NCBI GenBank assembly: GCA_963922455.1
Contig: CAWUIO010000002.1
Location: 62,001-126,000 of the forward strand
Source: CAWUIO01 sp963922455
GTDB taxonomy: Bacteria; Bacteroidota; Bacteroidia; Cytophagales; Microscillaceae
Length of the DNA stretch: 64,000 nucleotides
Reading direction: 5' to 3'
The notes beneath the pieces are model-generated. The model worked only from the letters and a program-made list of their open reading frames with translations, was not told the origin of the DNA and searched no databases. The position numbers and the translations under genes are program-made. The stretch's first letter is position 1. The number at the start of each line of letters is the position of its first letter. Shown in pieces: positions 1 to 8,804 of the stretch.

Positions 1-35
1 TCTTGTAAAATTAGATAATATTAAAGCCCACGGAA

Positions 36-419
36 ATGAAGAATTTTAGAATTATGTTTATTGATGATGACCCGATTAATAATCTGGTCAATCGCAAACT
101 CTTATCAAAGTTTAATCCGATGTTTCAAATCTCAGAATATATGTCGGCCGAAACGGCCTTGAGAGATTTGAAAGATTCCAGTAAGCCCTTTCCTGATGTG
201 ATTTTGTTGGATATCAACATGCCCACCATGAATGGTTGGGAGTTTTTGGACGAGTACCGGAAATTAGGCCTAAACGTGAAGCTATTTATGCTCACGTCAT
301 CCATTGCCCAAGAAGACATAGACCGGGCCCAACAGTATGCCGAAGTACGTGATTTTATCACCAAACCCCTAGATCGAGAAAAGATTGCCAAAATATTTGG
401 TGATTTAGGGTTTTTGTAG
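36..419 (+). CDS. Single-domain response regulator (CheY-like receiver)
   Basis: A 127-residue protein consisting only of a phosphoacceptor receiver domain. The acidic pocket is D10-D11-D12, the phosphorylatable aspartate is D59 in LLDINMP, the switch residues are T87-S88, and the conserved lysine is K110 in ITKP. There is no output domain, so it should act through protein-protein contacts as a phosphorylation shuttle in a histidine-kinase pathway. No kinase gene is adjacent. A similar stand-alone receiver lies at 11286-11696. The next gene converges on it and a bidirectional terminator sits between them. The family call is certain; the partner is unknown. Confidence 0.9.
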   Translation: MKNFRIMFIDDDPINNLVNRKLLSKFNPMFQISEYMSAETALRDLKDSSKPFPDVILLDINMPTMNGWEFLDEYRKLGLNVKLFMLTSSIAQEDIDRAQQYAEVRDFITKPLDREKIAKIFGDLGFL

Positions 420-498
420 CTTTCAAGGCGCTGCTATAAGCTATTTATGGTATGTAATTTTCGTGGGCGAAGGCTTTTTTGATACATTTTTCAATAAA

Positions 499-530
499 AA
501 AACCATTTCCAAGTACTTGGAAATGGTTTT
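499..530. terminator. Bidirectional rho-independent terminator
   Basis: A perfect inverted repeat: AAAACCATTTCCAAG, then TA, then its complement, with an A-run on one side and a T-run on the other. It lies between the convergent stops of the response regulator and the DUF4836-like lipoprotein and can serve both. Confidence 0.85.
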
Positions 531-549
531 TCAGGTTGCTTCCCAACCA

Positions 550-2190
550 TTATTTTTCCAGCATACTCACCGGTTCTTCTTCTACATTCATAGCTTTGAT
601 CATCTGGACAATTGTCTCCAAGGAGTTCTGTCCTTTTTCGGTAAAGCTTAGAATAATTTCCCCACTGATCTTATGGTTTTTGGCTGGCGAGTAATCCGAG
701 ATTAAAGATTCCAGTTTAGGGGCCACTACTTCCCAGAATCTACGTTCTACGGGAGCAAAATCGCGGTAATCATCCGGAATCTGGCGGAATATTTCTTGTA
801 AGTTATAAAACATCACAAAGACTTTACTACTCGATTTTTTCTTGAAAATACCTTCCATGGCCCCTTCGCCCGCTATCAATTTATCTCTAAAATCGGCGCT
901 CATCGTGAGATATAAAGCTTTGTCTTTCTCTATCAAATAAAATGGATTGGGGGCCGGAATACTAAAATAATCGCCTTTGTCTTCTAAAGATCTTTCTTCT
1001 ACCATTCCCTTCAATAGTTTATCCAGGGTAGGTTTATTCTCAATTCCCACAGCCATGGTAAATTCTGGCTGAGGATCTTTTAAAATCTCATCTATCTTCA
1101 AATCGCCACTTACCAAAAAGAACTCCCCATCAAACATCTCAAACAACTCTTTCATATTGATGTCATACTGTCTCTGTAAGGACTCTTCCGATTCCATAAG
1201 GTCTTCTTCGTCTTTTAGTAGCTCAAATAAGACAGGCATATTAAAATCCATCCCAAGGATTAAACTAGGCACCTGAATAGGAATTGAATTGACAAATGCA
1301 TCCTTGATTCCATTTTTAAACAACTCCTCATAAGTCTTGCTAACTTCTTCGTCTAAAAAAGTAGTAGCTTCTACGACTACTTCACCCTTTTTAAAGCTAA
1401 CAGCAGCAGTTGAGTATTGCATAGCAGGCCATAACTCATCTAAGAAACTAAGGCCACTACCATACTCATCGGCTTCTTGATATAAAGCATAAATTTTTTG
1501 TTGGTCCATCCACAAGGCCATGTCATTCTTCTCGCCATCCAATTCTAAAAAGACTGAATTTTTTAAGGAGTTCTCCTCAGAAGTATTGAAAACAGCGTCA
1601 AATTTTGCCAAAAAATCTGCTTTAGGAAGTCTATCTTCAATTCCTAGAAGTAATACAGTTTTACCTTTCCAACCCAACACAACATCCAAATCAGCATTGT
1701 CTTGCATCATCATGGTATAACCATTTTGCTCCACAATCTCAGGTTTGTCACTCTCAGTACTTTGTTCAATGGCCTCTTCTAAGGCACTTTTAAACTTAGA
1801 GGGATTGTCAAGTACAAACGTAAAACCGATATAATTGTCTTTTTCCTCGGGTGATAAGGAGCCAAAAAAATAGGATTTGCTATCCAAGCTTATTCCAGAA
1901 TTGAGTAGTTTTTCCAAATAAACTTCACCTTCTTCTAGGTCAATGTCCATGCTTTCTAAAAAATCACGGCTAAATAATTCTCGCCAGCTTTCAGATTTTG
2001 AAGACAAACGCTTAGCATCCACACTAAACACAAAAGAAACATCTTGAGGAAGATTGACCAGATTTGCTGTGCTTCCTCCTCCACTCCCACAGCTTAGGAT
2101 AGCCAAGGAAAGTGAAATAAGTAAAAATCCTCGGCTAAGAGGCTTACCTAAGCTATTGAACATAGAGACCAAAAAACGATTTTTTTTCAT
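550..2190 (-). CDS. DUF4836-like lipoprotein
   Basis: A 546-residue exported protein. A basic N-terminus, a hydrophobic stretch and a lipobox ending in LSC34 predict a lipoprotein; a glycine/serine-rich tether follows. The mature part begins with a 'VNLPQDVSFVFSVDAKRL' segment and has repeated alpha/beta blocks typical of the DUF4836 family of Bacteroidota lipoproteins, whose function is unknown. Met10 is an alternative start that would still leave a signal peptide. It appears to be transcribed alone and ends at a bidirectional terminator. The lipoprotein call is firm; the DUF4836 assignment is from overall resemblance. Confidence 0.75.
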   Translation of the reverse strand: MKKNRFLVSMFNSLGKPLSRGFLLISLSLAILSCGSGGGSTANLVNLPQDVSFVFSVDAKRLSSKSESWRELFSRDFLESMDIDLEEGEVYLEKLLNSGISLDSKSYFFGSLSPEEKDNYIGFTFVLDNPSKFKSALEEAIEQSTESDKPEIVEQNGYTMMMQDNADLDVVLGWKGKTVLLLGIEDRLPKADFLAKFDAVFNTSEENSLKNSVFLELDGEKNDMALWMDQQKIYALYQEADEYGSGLSFLDELWPAMQYSTAAVSFKKGEVVVEATTFLDEEVSKTYEELFKNGIKDAFVNSIPIQVPSLILGMDFNMPVLFELLKDEEDLMESEESLQRQYDINMKELFEMFDGEFFLVSGDLKIDEILKDPQPEFTMAVGIENKPTLDKLLKGMVEERSLEDKGDYFSIPAPNPFYLIEKDKALYLTMSADFRDKLIAGEGAMEGIFKKKSSSKVFVMFYNLQEIFRQIPDDYRDFAPVERRFWEVVAPKLESLISDYSPAKNHKISGEIILSFTEKGQNSLETIVQMIKAMNVEEEPVSMLEK

Positions 2191-2352
2191 GATATGCCGA
2201 ATTGAGGTTTAACTGTTAAGCGCAAAACTAGTTCTTTTTTTAGGCTTTCTACGGAACTAGGCCTATAAAAACGAATCGATAAGGAGCACCCTTACTCTTC
2301 GTACTCTACGTTGATTTACCTCAAACGTTCCTCCAAAGCTTTGTTTTTATTG

Positions 2353-2360
2353 TATATTTG
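2353..2360 (+). promoter_or_regulatory. Candidate Bacteroidota -7 box (TATATTTG)
   Basis: An exact match to the Bacteroidota -7 consensus TAnnTTTG, 22 bases before the ATG of the MoxR-type ATPase gene. I found no well-spaced TTG element upstream, so this is only a candidate. Confidence 0.35.
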
Positions 2361-2382
2361 TTAAAAATTACTCTGCTTGCCT

Positions 2383-3216
2383 ATGAATTTTCAAGGAACT
2401 GACAATTACATCGCCACTCGTGCCCTCCAAGTTGCCGTAGATGCCGCTATCACCCTAGAAAAACCCTTACTCGTCAAAGGAGAGCCCGGAACCGGTAAAA
2501 CCCTCCTGGCTTTTGAAATTGCCCGAGCCCTCAATCGCCCCTTGATTACTTGGTATATCAAGTCAACTACCACTGCTCAACAAGGTCTATATGAATACGA
2601 TGCCGTTTCTCGCCTCCGGGATTCTCAATTAGGAGACGAACGCGTTAAAAATATTGAAAACTATATCAACCATGGGAAACTCTGGGAAGCCTTCGACGCC
2701 GAAGAACCCGTTGTCTTATTGATTGACGAAATTGATAAAGCCGATATCGAATTTCCCAATGACTTGTTATTAGAGCTCGACAAGATGGAGTTTTACGTCT
2801 ACGAACTCCGTAAAACCATCAAAGCCCGTACCCGTCCGATAGTTTTGATCACTTCAAATAATGAAAAAGAACTCCCCGATGCTTTCTTGAGACGGTGCTT
2901 CTTTTACTACATCACCTTTCCGGATGTAGAAATCATGCAACAAATCATCAAAGTGCACTTCCCCGAGCTTTCTCACGCTATGATGGATAGTGCCATGAAG
3001 GTATTTTATAATATACGCGAGATCAAAGGGCTTAAGAAAAAGCCTTCTACGAGCGAGCTACTAGATTGGATCAAACTCTTAAAACTAGCTAACACCAGCC
3101 CCCAAGAACTGGATGGCTTAGATATGAGCAAAGACATACCTCCTTATGCCGGCGCTTTGTTTAAAAATGAGCAAGATCTAGGTCTTTTGGATCGTTTACG
3201 CCGCTATGGCCGTTAA
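2383..3216 (+). CDS. MoxR-family AAA+ ATPase
   Basis: A 277-residue AAA+ ATPase of the MoxR/CbbQ type. Walker A is G33-EPGTGK-T40, Walker B is VVLLIDE at 110-116, and arginine-finger candidates lie in 'DAFLRRC'. The family works as a chaperone-like motor with a VWA-domain partner to insert metals or activate target enzymes. The next gene, 33 bases downstream, encodes just such a VWA protein, so the two are probably one operon and one complex. The frame also opens with a TTG at 2377, but the ATG at 2383 is the more likely start. The target of the pair cannot be read from the context. Confidence 0.9.
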   Translation: MNFQGTDNYIATRALQVAVDAAITLEKPLLVKGEPGTGKTLLAFEIARALNRPLITWYIKSTTTAQQGLYEYDAVSRLRDSQLGDERVKNIENYINHGKLWEAFDAEEPVVLLIDEIDKADIEFPNDLLLELDKMEFYVYELRKTIKARTRPIVLITSNNEKELPDAFLRRCFFYYITFPDVEIMQQIIKVHFPELSHAMMDSAMKVFYNIREIKGLKKKPSTSELLDWIKLLKLANTSPQELDGLDMSKDIPPYAGALFKNEQDLGLLDRLRRYGR

Positions 3217-3249
3217 TAAAGTATCATTCAAGCCTCAAAGCCCAAACCC

Positions 3250-4470
3250 ATGTTCTTAGAATTTTTCCTTTTACTCAAAAACAACGGCATCCCCGTTAGC
3301 CTGAAAGAACATCTTACACTTCTGGAGGCCCTCTCCAAAAACGTTGTAGAGTACAGCGTGGATGACTTTTACGCCCTCAGTAGAAGTGTATATGTAAAAC
3401 ACGAGCAAAATTTGGATCGCTTTGATGTTCTATTTGGACTCTATTTTCAAAACCTGGACCGTATCCCGGTAGAAAAAATTCTTGAAATCCCCGAAGAGTG
3501 GCTCAAACAAGACAAAGATGCCAAGCAGTTTACCCAAGAAGAAAAAGACAAGATTGAAGCCATGGGAGGCATGGAAGAAATCATGGAAAGATTGCGGCAA
3601 TTATTAGAAGAACAAAAAGAAAGGCACGAAGGTGGCGATACCTTTGTAGGTACTCAAGGTACCTCTCCTTTTGGGGCCCAGGGCTATAACCCAAAAGGTA
3701 TCCGGTTTGGTAAAAAAGGCACCGGCGGGGGAGGGGCCGCCAAAGTTTGGGAAAACCGGTCCTATAAAAACCTGAAAGGCGACTTGGAGCTAGATACCCG
3801 TACCATGAAAATGGCCCTCCGTCGCCTCCGTATCCTGACCCGCGAAGGAATCCCTGACGAGCTAGATCTGGATAAAACCATTCAGGGGACGAGCCGGAAC
3901 GGGGGCGTTTTGGACATCCGCATGCAAGCGGCCAAAAAAAATCGGGTAAAAGTGCTCCTTCTGATGGATGTGGGGGGATCTATGGACAGCCACGTCCGTA
4001 TTTGCGAACAGCTTTTTTCGGCCGCTCGCCACGAGTTTAAGCATATGGAATACTACTATTTCCATAATTGCCTTTACGAGTCGGTTTGGAAGGACAATCG
4101 CCGTCGTTTCCAGGAACGTATTCCTACCCTGGAATTGATGAATAAGTACAACCAAGACTACAAGCTCATTTTTATTGGAGATGCCACAATGGCTCCTTAC
4201 GAAATTACTTCGCCTCAAGGCAGTGTGGAGCATTACAACGAAGAAGCCGGCATCGTTTGGCTACACCGTATGAAAAAGCATTTCCCCTTCACCGTCTGGA
4301 TCAACCCTACCTTGCCAGCTTATTGGGATTTTACCCCTTCCATCGAGATCATTCGGGATTTTACCGAAGAACGCATGTTCCCCATGACCATCGACGGACT
4401 GACGCAAGCCATGAAAGCCCTCAAAGACCGCAAACGCAAGTTTGATTTTCAGTCGGCTAATAAGACCTAA
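3250..4470 (+). CDS. VWA-domain (CoxE-like) protein, MoxR partner
   Basis: A 406-residue cytoplasmic protein with no signal peptide. The N-terminal half is helical and charged, followed by a Gly-rich linker near residues 150-165 ('GKKGTGGGGAAK'). The C-terminal half is a von Willebrand A domain with a MIDAS metal site, D240-V-G-G-S, in 'VLLLMDVGGSMDSH'. This layout matches CoxE/YehP-like proteins encoded next to MoxR ATPases, here immediately upstream. The family is thought to couple ATPase action to a substrate. A structured repeat begins 7 bases after the stop. The substrate is unknown. Confidence 0.88.
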   Translation: MFLEFFLLLKNNGIPVSLKEHLTLLEALSKNVVEYSVDDFYALSRSVYVKHEQNLDRFDVLFGLYFQNLDRIPVEKILEIPEEWLKQDKDAKQFTQEEKDKIEAMGGMEEIMERLRQLLEEQKERHEGGDTFVGTQGTSPFGAQGYNPKGIRFGKKGTGGGGAAKVWENRSYKNLKGDLELDTRTMKMALRRLRILTREGIPDELDLDKTIQGTSRNGGVLDIRMQAAKKNRVKVLLLMDVGGSMDSHVRICEQLFSAARHEFKHMEYYYFHNCLYESVWKDNRRRFQERIPTLELMNKYNQDYKLIFIGDATMAPYEITSPQGSVEHYNEEAGIVWLHRMKKHFPFTVWINPTLPAYWDFTPSIEIIRDFTEERMFPMTIDGLTQAMKALKDRKRKFDFQSANKT

Positions 4471-4477
4471 AAGTTTT

Positions 4478-4609
4478 GGGGCTGCCCCCGGCCTTGCCAT
4501 GAAGTGCCTAATGAGCCGTTTGGGGCTGCCGGGGTCGGGCTTTCGCTACTCGCTGCCTTTCCGCGCTAGGCCTACACGAGCTCAAACAGGCCGCTCTATC
4601 CCTCAGCCA
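4478..4609 (+). repeat. Dispersed structured repeat, copy 1 (subtype A)
   Basis: A 132-bp element starting GGGGCTG and ending CAGCC, which pair as the closing stem. Hairpin arms are CCCCGGC and GCCGGGG around a variable loop. Stem 2 is CTCG/CGAG. The conserved 3' core includes CTCAAACAGGCCGCTC. It begins 7 nt after the VWA gene's stop, in the same direction. Confidence 0.92.
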
Positions 4610-4793
4610 AATTAGAAGAGAGAAAACGGATGAATATACTGCTCTCTTTTCCCTACTCCCTGCTCGGCCGCAAATGTTTTGCACTCGCACTTTCAGGGCA
4701 TCTGTAATACCCGGTTTGGATTGACTCCCACTAGATTGATGGCATTGTACAAGACGCTCTTGATAAAAACCTGTTTTTCAGGTCACTGCCAAC
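4610..4793. other. Gene-free stretch between two repeat copies
   Basis: No credible gene is visible. It holds pyrimidine-rich runs and a 30-codon minus-strand open fragment without a start codon at 4693-4782, probably relic or chance sequence. Confidence 0.5.
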
Positions 4794-4828
4794 TAGTCCC
4801 ACCTCCTGGTTCTCGCCTCCCGTCTCCC
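4794..4828 (-). repeat. Degenerate heptanucleotide tandem repeat flanking copy 2
   Basis: Five 7-base units on the minus strand: GGGAGAC, GGGAGGC, GAGAACC, AGGAGGT, GGGACTA. A purine-rich stretch joins it to repeat copy 2. Copy 8 has an alignable tract at 35554-35595, so the two copies share a longer unit than the 130-bp core. Confidence 0.7.
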
Positions 4829-4867
4829 AAATCTCTCCTCTCTATTCTCTGCTCTCTCTTCTTCTTC

Positions 4868-4998
4868 AGCTTAGGGATGGAACGGCCTGTCTGAGCCCGC
4901 CGCCGGGGTGCGGGCAGGCCGGCGAGTAGTGACAGCCCGGCCCGCGCTTGGTAGAAAATGGGAGCTAGGCACTTGGCTTCTTAGCACGGGCAAGCCCC
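4868..4998 (-). repeat. Dispersed structured repeat, copy 2 (subtype B)
   Basis: A 131-bp element on the minus strand. The 5' end GGGGCTT pairs with the 3' end AAGCT (one wobble). Hairpin arms are CCCGTGCT and AGCGCGGG (one G-U). Stem 2 is CGCCG/CGGCG. It carries TCACTAC with CCGTTC, the co-changed pair also seen in copies 8 and 10. It starts 12 nt after the cytochrome c stop, co-oriented. Confidence 0.92.
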
Positions 4999-5010
4999 TC
5001 TATAAAATCT

Positions 5011-5436
5011 TTATCGTTGATCGGCTACTTCTTTGGGTAGTATAATTTCTCCCTGATTGCCCCAACTATTGCGGATATAATTGAGCACATCGGCAATTTC
5101 CTCATCATCCAGGCCCGATGCAGGCATAATACCATTGTACTTTTTCCCATTTACAAGCATTTCGCCTTGAACCCCCTCCATGGTTTGCTGGATAGAACGG
5201 GCTTTGTCTTCCATCAAATAATCGGCTTGGGCCAGGGGCGGATATACCCCAGCGATTCCTTTTCCATTGGCCATATGACAGGAAAGGCAGTTGGCTTCAT
5301 AAACCATTTTGCCCCGTTTGATACTCTCACTCAGGGGGTCTGGGAGGGAAGCCGAAGGGGGCTGCGAAATTGAAAATGTGGCTTGAGAAAAGGCAAATAA
5401 ATACACGATGATAGCACTGATACTAATTTTATTCAT
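5011..5436 (-). CDS. Periplasmic c-type cytochrome (class I)
   Basis: A small exported haem protein of 141 residues from the chosen start. A hydrophobic signal segment ('ISAIIVYLFAFSQATFS') precedes the mature domain. Haem is attached at CLSCH, with a likely distal methionine ligand in GIMPASGL. The pattern 'GKGIAGVYPPLA...DDEEIADVLNYIRNSW' is typical of monohaem electron carriers and of cytochrome domains tied to oxidases or dehydrogenases. The frame is open back to 5487, but the Met at 5436 gives a normal signal peptide. There is no redox partner next to it. Its electron donor and acceptor cannot be inferred. Confidence 0.88.
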   Translation of the reverse strand: MNKISISAIIVYLFAFSQATFSISQPPSASLPDPLSESIKRGKMVYEANCLSCHMANGKGIAGVYPPLAQADYLMEDKARSIQQTMEGVQGEMLVNGKKYNGIMPASGLDDEEIADVLNYIRNSWGNQGEIILPKEVADQR

Positions 5437-5609
5437 AGAGGCATGCATTTTTGATGTTAGCAAAATTAGGGATAAAGGAATTGCCAATCAATTGGGAATA
5501 AGTCCCTTTATCACAAATTAATTTCAATTTATTAGTCGGTTTAGGTATTAATTTACTATTTTGAGAATTCCCTTATGGAGAAATTGAATTTTCCACGAAA
5601 CGGAAATCC

Positions 5610-6386
5610 ATGATCTTAGCTATTGATATTGGCAACTCCAACATTGTGTTGGGAGTGTACCAGTCAGATTCCTGGACTCATTATTGGCGATTGGAAACCT
5701 CAATACATAAAAGCGCTTCCGATTATTCCTTTGATATCAGCTCCCTTTTTTTAGAAAACGATCTATCCCGAGAAAATATTGAGCATGTTGTATTAAGTAG
5801 TGTGGTACCCGAGGTTACCGCGCAATTTCGAGATGCTTTGGAGAGCCTCCTAAGCCAAGAAGTTCTCGTGCTCAATGCTAAACTCTATAATCATCTCCAG
5901 CTGAAGATAGACCGGCCTCACGAGATTGGCTCTGATCTGGTAGCCAATGCCTTTGCCGGCTTCCAGCTCTACAAGCAGAGTTGTTTGATCGTAGACTTTG
6001 GTACCGCCTTAACCTTCACTGCGGTAAATGCTGAAGGCGCTATTCAAGGAGTATCGATTGCTCCGGGACTCAAAACGGCCATGTACTCGCTCTTCGAGCG
6101 AACGGCTCAGCTACCCGAAGTGCCCTTGATGTTGCCCGATTCGGCCATTGGTAAAAATACGGTACATGCCCTCCAAGCCGGAGTACTTTGGGGCTATGTG
6201 GGGCTGGTGGAATACATGATTTCCCGGATTAAACAAGAAATGGACAGGAGTTGTAAGGTGCTTGCTACTGGTGGCTTGTCGGAGGTGATAGCCCCCTTAC
6301 GTAAGCAGTTTGATAAAGTAGACCCCTACCTCACGCTAGAAGGCTTGCGCTTAATTGAGGCACACGCCCGTGAATTAAAACCTTAG
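5610..6386 (+). CDS. coaX: Type III pantothenate kinase
   Basis: Phosphorylates pantothenate in the first committed step of coenzyme A synthesis, in the cytoplasm. The 258-residue length is normal for CoaX. It has the N-terminal phosphate-binding motif AIDIGNSN with catalytic D6, the central 'HEIGSDLVANA' pantothenate-site region, the DFGTALTF motif near residue 129, and the C-terminal 'LATGGLSEVIAP' motif. The ASKHA-fold CoaX family needs a monovalent cation and resists feedback by CoA. It starts 122 bases from the divergent cytochrome c gene. No other CoA gene is nearby. Confidence 0.95.
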   Translation: MILAIDIGNSNIVLGVYQSDSWTHYWRLETSIHKSASDYSFDISSLFLENDLSRENIEHVVLSSVVPEVTAQFRDALESLLSQEVLVLNAKLYNHLQLKIDRPHEIGSDLVANAFAGFQLYKQSCLIVDFGTALTFTAVNAEGAIQGVSIAPGLKTAMYSLFERTAQLPEVPLMLPDSAIGKNTVHALQAGVLWGYVGLVEYMISRIKQEMDRSCKVLATGGLSEVIAPLRKQFDKVDPYLTLEGLRLIEAHARELKP

Positions 6387-6485
6387 CTAGTATACCTTTT
6401 TTTGAATTGTTAAATACCCAAAAATCAGAAAAGGCTTCGTAACTTGCTGAAAATTCAGGGCTAGAAAAGCTAATCCATACATACT

Positions 6486-7550
6486 ATGCCTAGTTTCCAG
6501 GAAAAAAGTGGGATGAACAATTTTTTCTTGGCCATCATTGGCCTGGGATTTATTGCATATGGTCTGCATATCAGTCAATCGTTTACTATTCCTTTGGCTA
6601 TTGCTATGTTATTGGGGGTCTTACTAAACCCAGTGGTATCCTACCTCACCCGGATACAGATACCGGAAATTTTGGCAGTTACATTTGTCATGCTGGGCGT
6701 ATTTCTGATTATTTTTCTTATTACCTCTCTTTTTTTCCAAGCCATCAATTCGGTAGCTATTGATGTAGGAAAATACGGGCCGCGTTGCCAAGCCTATTTG
6801 GAATACTTGAATGGTTTAAGCCGTGATTACTTAGAGATTGATATAGAGGAGGAGTTGTTTAGTAACGGAAACAAGTCTCTGTTTCATGTCCTGTCCCCAC
6901 AAAGGTTAATGGGCGTGGTCAATCGCAGTATTGGTAATTTTATGGGGTTTTTCTCGAATCTTCTCACTATGTTGCTTTTCTTGTTTTTCATTCTTCTGAG
7001 CCGTAATTTATTTATTCGAAAGGTGTACCAATTCCTGGATACCCAGGATGTTGAAGGGGAAGAAGCGCAGCATTTGGTAAGTTCATTGGCCCAACAAGTG
7101 CAGTCTTATCTATTACTCAAAACGTTAATCAGTATTGGGACGGGTTTAGTGGTTTGGCTTGCCGCGCTTCTGCTGGGTTTGGATTTTCCATTTGTATGGG
7201 GCTTGATCTCTTTTCTTTTGAATTATATTCCCTCGATCGGGCCTATTTTTGCCACAATCCCCCCCATCATCATTGCTTTTTTGCAATTTCCCGACAATTT
7301 AGCTTGGGTAGGGCTAATCATCATGGTATTGATTGTGATTCAATTTGGCTCCGGCAATATTATTGAGCCCAAACTGATGGGAGACCGGCTCAATTTGAAT
7401 ATTGTCGTGGTATTATTGAGCCTCTTTGTCTGGGGGATGGTTTGGGGTTTTGTCGGTATGGTCCTGTCGGTACCCTTGACTGCTATCATTAATATTTTAC
7501 TGTCTCAGTTTAAAAGTTCTCGCAAGATCAGCATTCTTCTAAGTAATTAA
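6486..7550 (+). CDS. AI-2E/PerM-family membrane transporter
   Basis: A 354-residue inner-membrane protein with about eight hydrophobic segments. Two are near the N-terminus, then comes a soluble loop around residues 100-155, then the rest. The closing region 'FGSGNIIEPKLMGDRLNLNIVVVLLSLFVWGMVWGFVGMVLSVPL' is the family's signature. Members have been linked to export of autoinducer-2-like molecules or ions, but substrates for Bacteroidota homologues are not known. Met10 is a possible alternative start. It follows coaX by about 100 bases in the same direction and may be co-transcribed. Confidence 0.9.
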   Translation: MPSFQEKSGMNNFFLAIIGLGFIAYGLHISQSFTIPLAIAMLLGVLLNPVVSYLTRIQIPEILAVTFVMLGVFLIIFLITSLFFQAINSVAIDVGKYGPRCQAYLEYLNGLSRDYLEIDIEEELFSNGNKSLFHVLSPQRLMGVVNRSIGNFMGFFSNLLTMLLFLFFILLSRNLFIRKVYQFLDTQDVEGEEAQHLVSSLAQQVQSYLLLKTLISIGTGLVVWLAALLLGLDFPFVWGLISFLLNYIPSIGPIFATIPPIIIAFLQFPDNLAWVGLIIMVLIVIQFGSGNIIEPKLMGDRLNLNIVVVLLSLFVWGMVWGFVGMVLSVPLTAIINILLSQFKSSRKISILLSN

Positions 7551-7649
7551 CAAGATCTTTTCGCAGCTTTTAAGCTAGGGTTTGTTTGAATAGACCTTAT
7601 CGAGTAATTTTGATAAAAGTAAGCAAACCAGATTATCCTTCTAAGGAAA

Positions 7650-8117
7650 ATGAAACTATTCCTGATCTCCTGGGCGATTTTAAGCCAAATAATTACAAAT
7701 ACTCCCTCAATAACACCCAGCCACTCCAATCCAGATACCCTTTGGCATACCCGCTATGACAAAGCCTTGGAGGATGCTAATCGATTGGACCGTCCTGTAT
7801 TTATTGTGTTTTCCGGTTCGGATTGGTGTGCGGCTTGCATTCGCTTCAAACGTGATGTGCTCAGCCAGCCTGAATTTATTGCCTTTGCCAAAGATGCATT
7901 AGTTTTACTTAACCTAGATTTTCCCAGAAGAAAGAAGAACCGCCTTCCAGAACCCCTCGTTCTTGAAAATAGTAAATTGGCTTCTCAGTATAATGCGGAA
8001 GGACTTTTTCCTCGGGCTGTCTTAGTAGACAAGCAAGGAAAAGTACTATGGGATTATAAAGAAAGTTTTTATTTGGAGCCACAACAATTGGTTTCTTATC
8101 TAAAAAATCATTTGTAA
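7650..8117 (+). CDS. Periplasmic thioredoxin-fold protein (CAAC motif)
   Basis: A 155-residue exported thioredoxin-like protein. A short signal sequence precedes a DsbD-gamma/thioredoxin-7-type domain. The redox motif is WCAAC in 'SGSDWCAACIRFKRDVL', and the cis-proline lies in 'GLFPRAVLVDKQGKVLWDY'. A good AAGGA ribosome site precedes the ATG. The outer-membrane protein gene begins on the base after its stop, and ApbE, DUF4266 and DUF3570 genes follow, so it opens a five-gene run. It probably reduces or isomerises cysteines in an envelope partner; the Cys-ended DUF4266 lipoprotein is an obvious candidate (inference). Confidence 0.85.
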   Translation: MKLFLISWAILSQIITNTPSITPSHSNPDTLWHTRYDKALEDANRLDRPVFIVFSGSDWCAACIRFKRDVLSQPEFIAFAKDALVLLNLDFPRRKKNRLPEPLVLENSKLASQYNAEGLFPRAVLVDKQGKVLWDYKESFYLEPQQLVSYLKNHL

Positions 8118-8798
8118 ATGATAAATACTTGGATAAAAACACCCCTTCTTGGTTTTATTTCCCTGCTCCTGAGCCTAGGATGTTTAGAAGTTGTAGCTCA
8201 AGACCGGGACAAGCGACGCTGGGAAGTAGAGTTCTCTTTAGGTACCGATGTGGGCTGGTGGGCATACGATAAAGGGAGCCCGGCGGGTAATTCGGGATTT
8301 AACACACTTGGGCAAGATATAACCCATAGCTCTGTCACGGTTTCAACGGAGTTGGATATTCTTTATCGGATCAAATCCTGGAAAATAGGAGCAGGGCTTA
8401 ACCTTGCCTGGTTATTTGAAGATACCATGATTGGTTCGGATGATTCAGAGTTTCAATTTGACCGGTATGATATATCCGAAAATGCAGTGGGCTTTGTCAA
8501 CTACTACGGAATTGTGGAGTGGGCTATGATTAGAAAGCCAAAATATGAGTTATCACCTCACTTCCGATTAGGTTCCTTTCAAATTGAAACGCTACACCCT
8601 GAGGAGGGCAACTTTGGTACGCGTTGGTACGGAGAAATTGGCCTGAATAATCAATTTTATTGGAAGCGCTTGTCATTTATACTCCGGCCGAAGTATAGGT
8701 TTCAACGAATTCTACCCAAACAAGAAAAAGCGAAAGACGAAAAACATCGCTTTTATGGGGTTGGGGTCCAATTTGGTCTTCGCTACGCTATTTTCTAA
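8118..8798 (+). CDS. Putative outer-membrane beta-barrel protein of the ApbE cluster
   Basis: A 226-residue protein with an N-terminal signal peptide ending near 'LEVVAQ'. Alternating aromatic and polar residues in strands such as 'KIGAGLNLAWLF' and 'LSFILRPKYRF', and a terminal aromatic residue ('FGLRYAIF'), are typical of outer-membrane barrels. I do not recognise a named family. It starts directly after the thioredoxin stop (no spacer) and ends 6 bases before apbE, so it is surely co-expressed with them. Confidence 0.65.
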   Translation: MINTWIKTPLLGFISLLLSLGCLEVVAQDRDKRRWEVEFSLGTDVGWWAYDKGSPAGNSGFNTLGQDITHSSVTVSTELDILYRIKSWKIGAGLNLAWLFEDTMIGSDDSEFQFDRYDISENAVGFVNYYGIVEWAMIRKPKYELSPHFRLGSFQIETLHPEEGNFGTRWYGEIGLNNQFYWKRLSFILRPKYRFQRILPKQEKAKDEKHRFYGVGVQFGLRYAIF

Positions 8799-8804
8799 TG
8801 GAAC

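Noticed and set aside
4508..4690. Minus-strand open frame through repeat copy 1
   Set aside because: Its sequence is the translated repeat (the same 'LRDRAACLS' string appears in other copies), so it is an accident of the element's GC-rich sequence.
4693..4782. Thirty-codon minus-strand fragment with protein-like sequence
   Set aside because: It has no start codon and is too short to assign; possibly a relic, but it cannot be supported.
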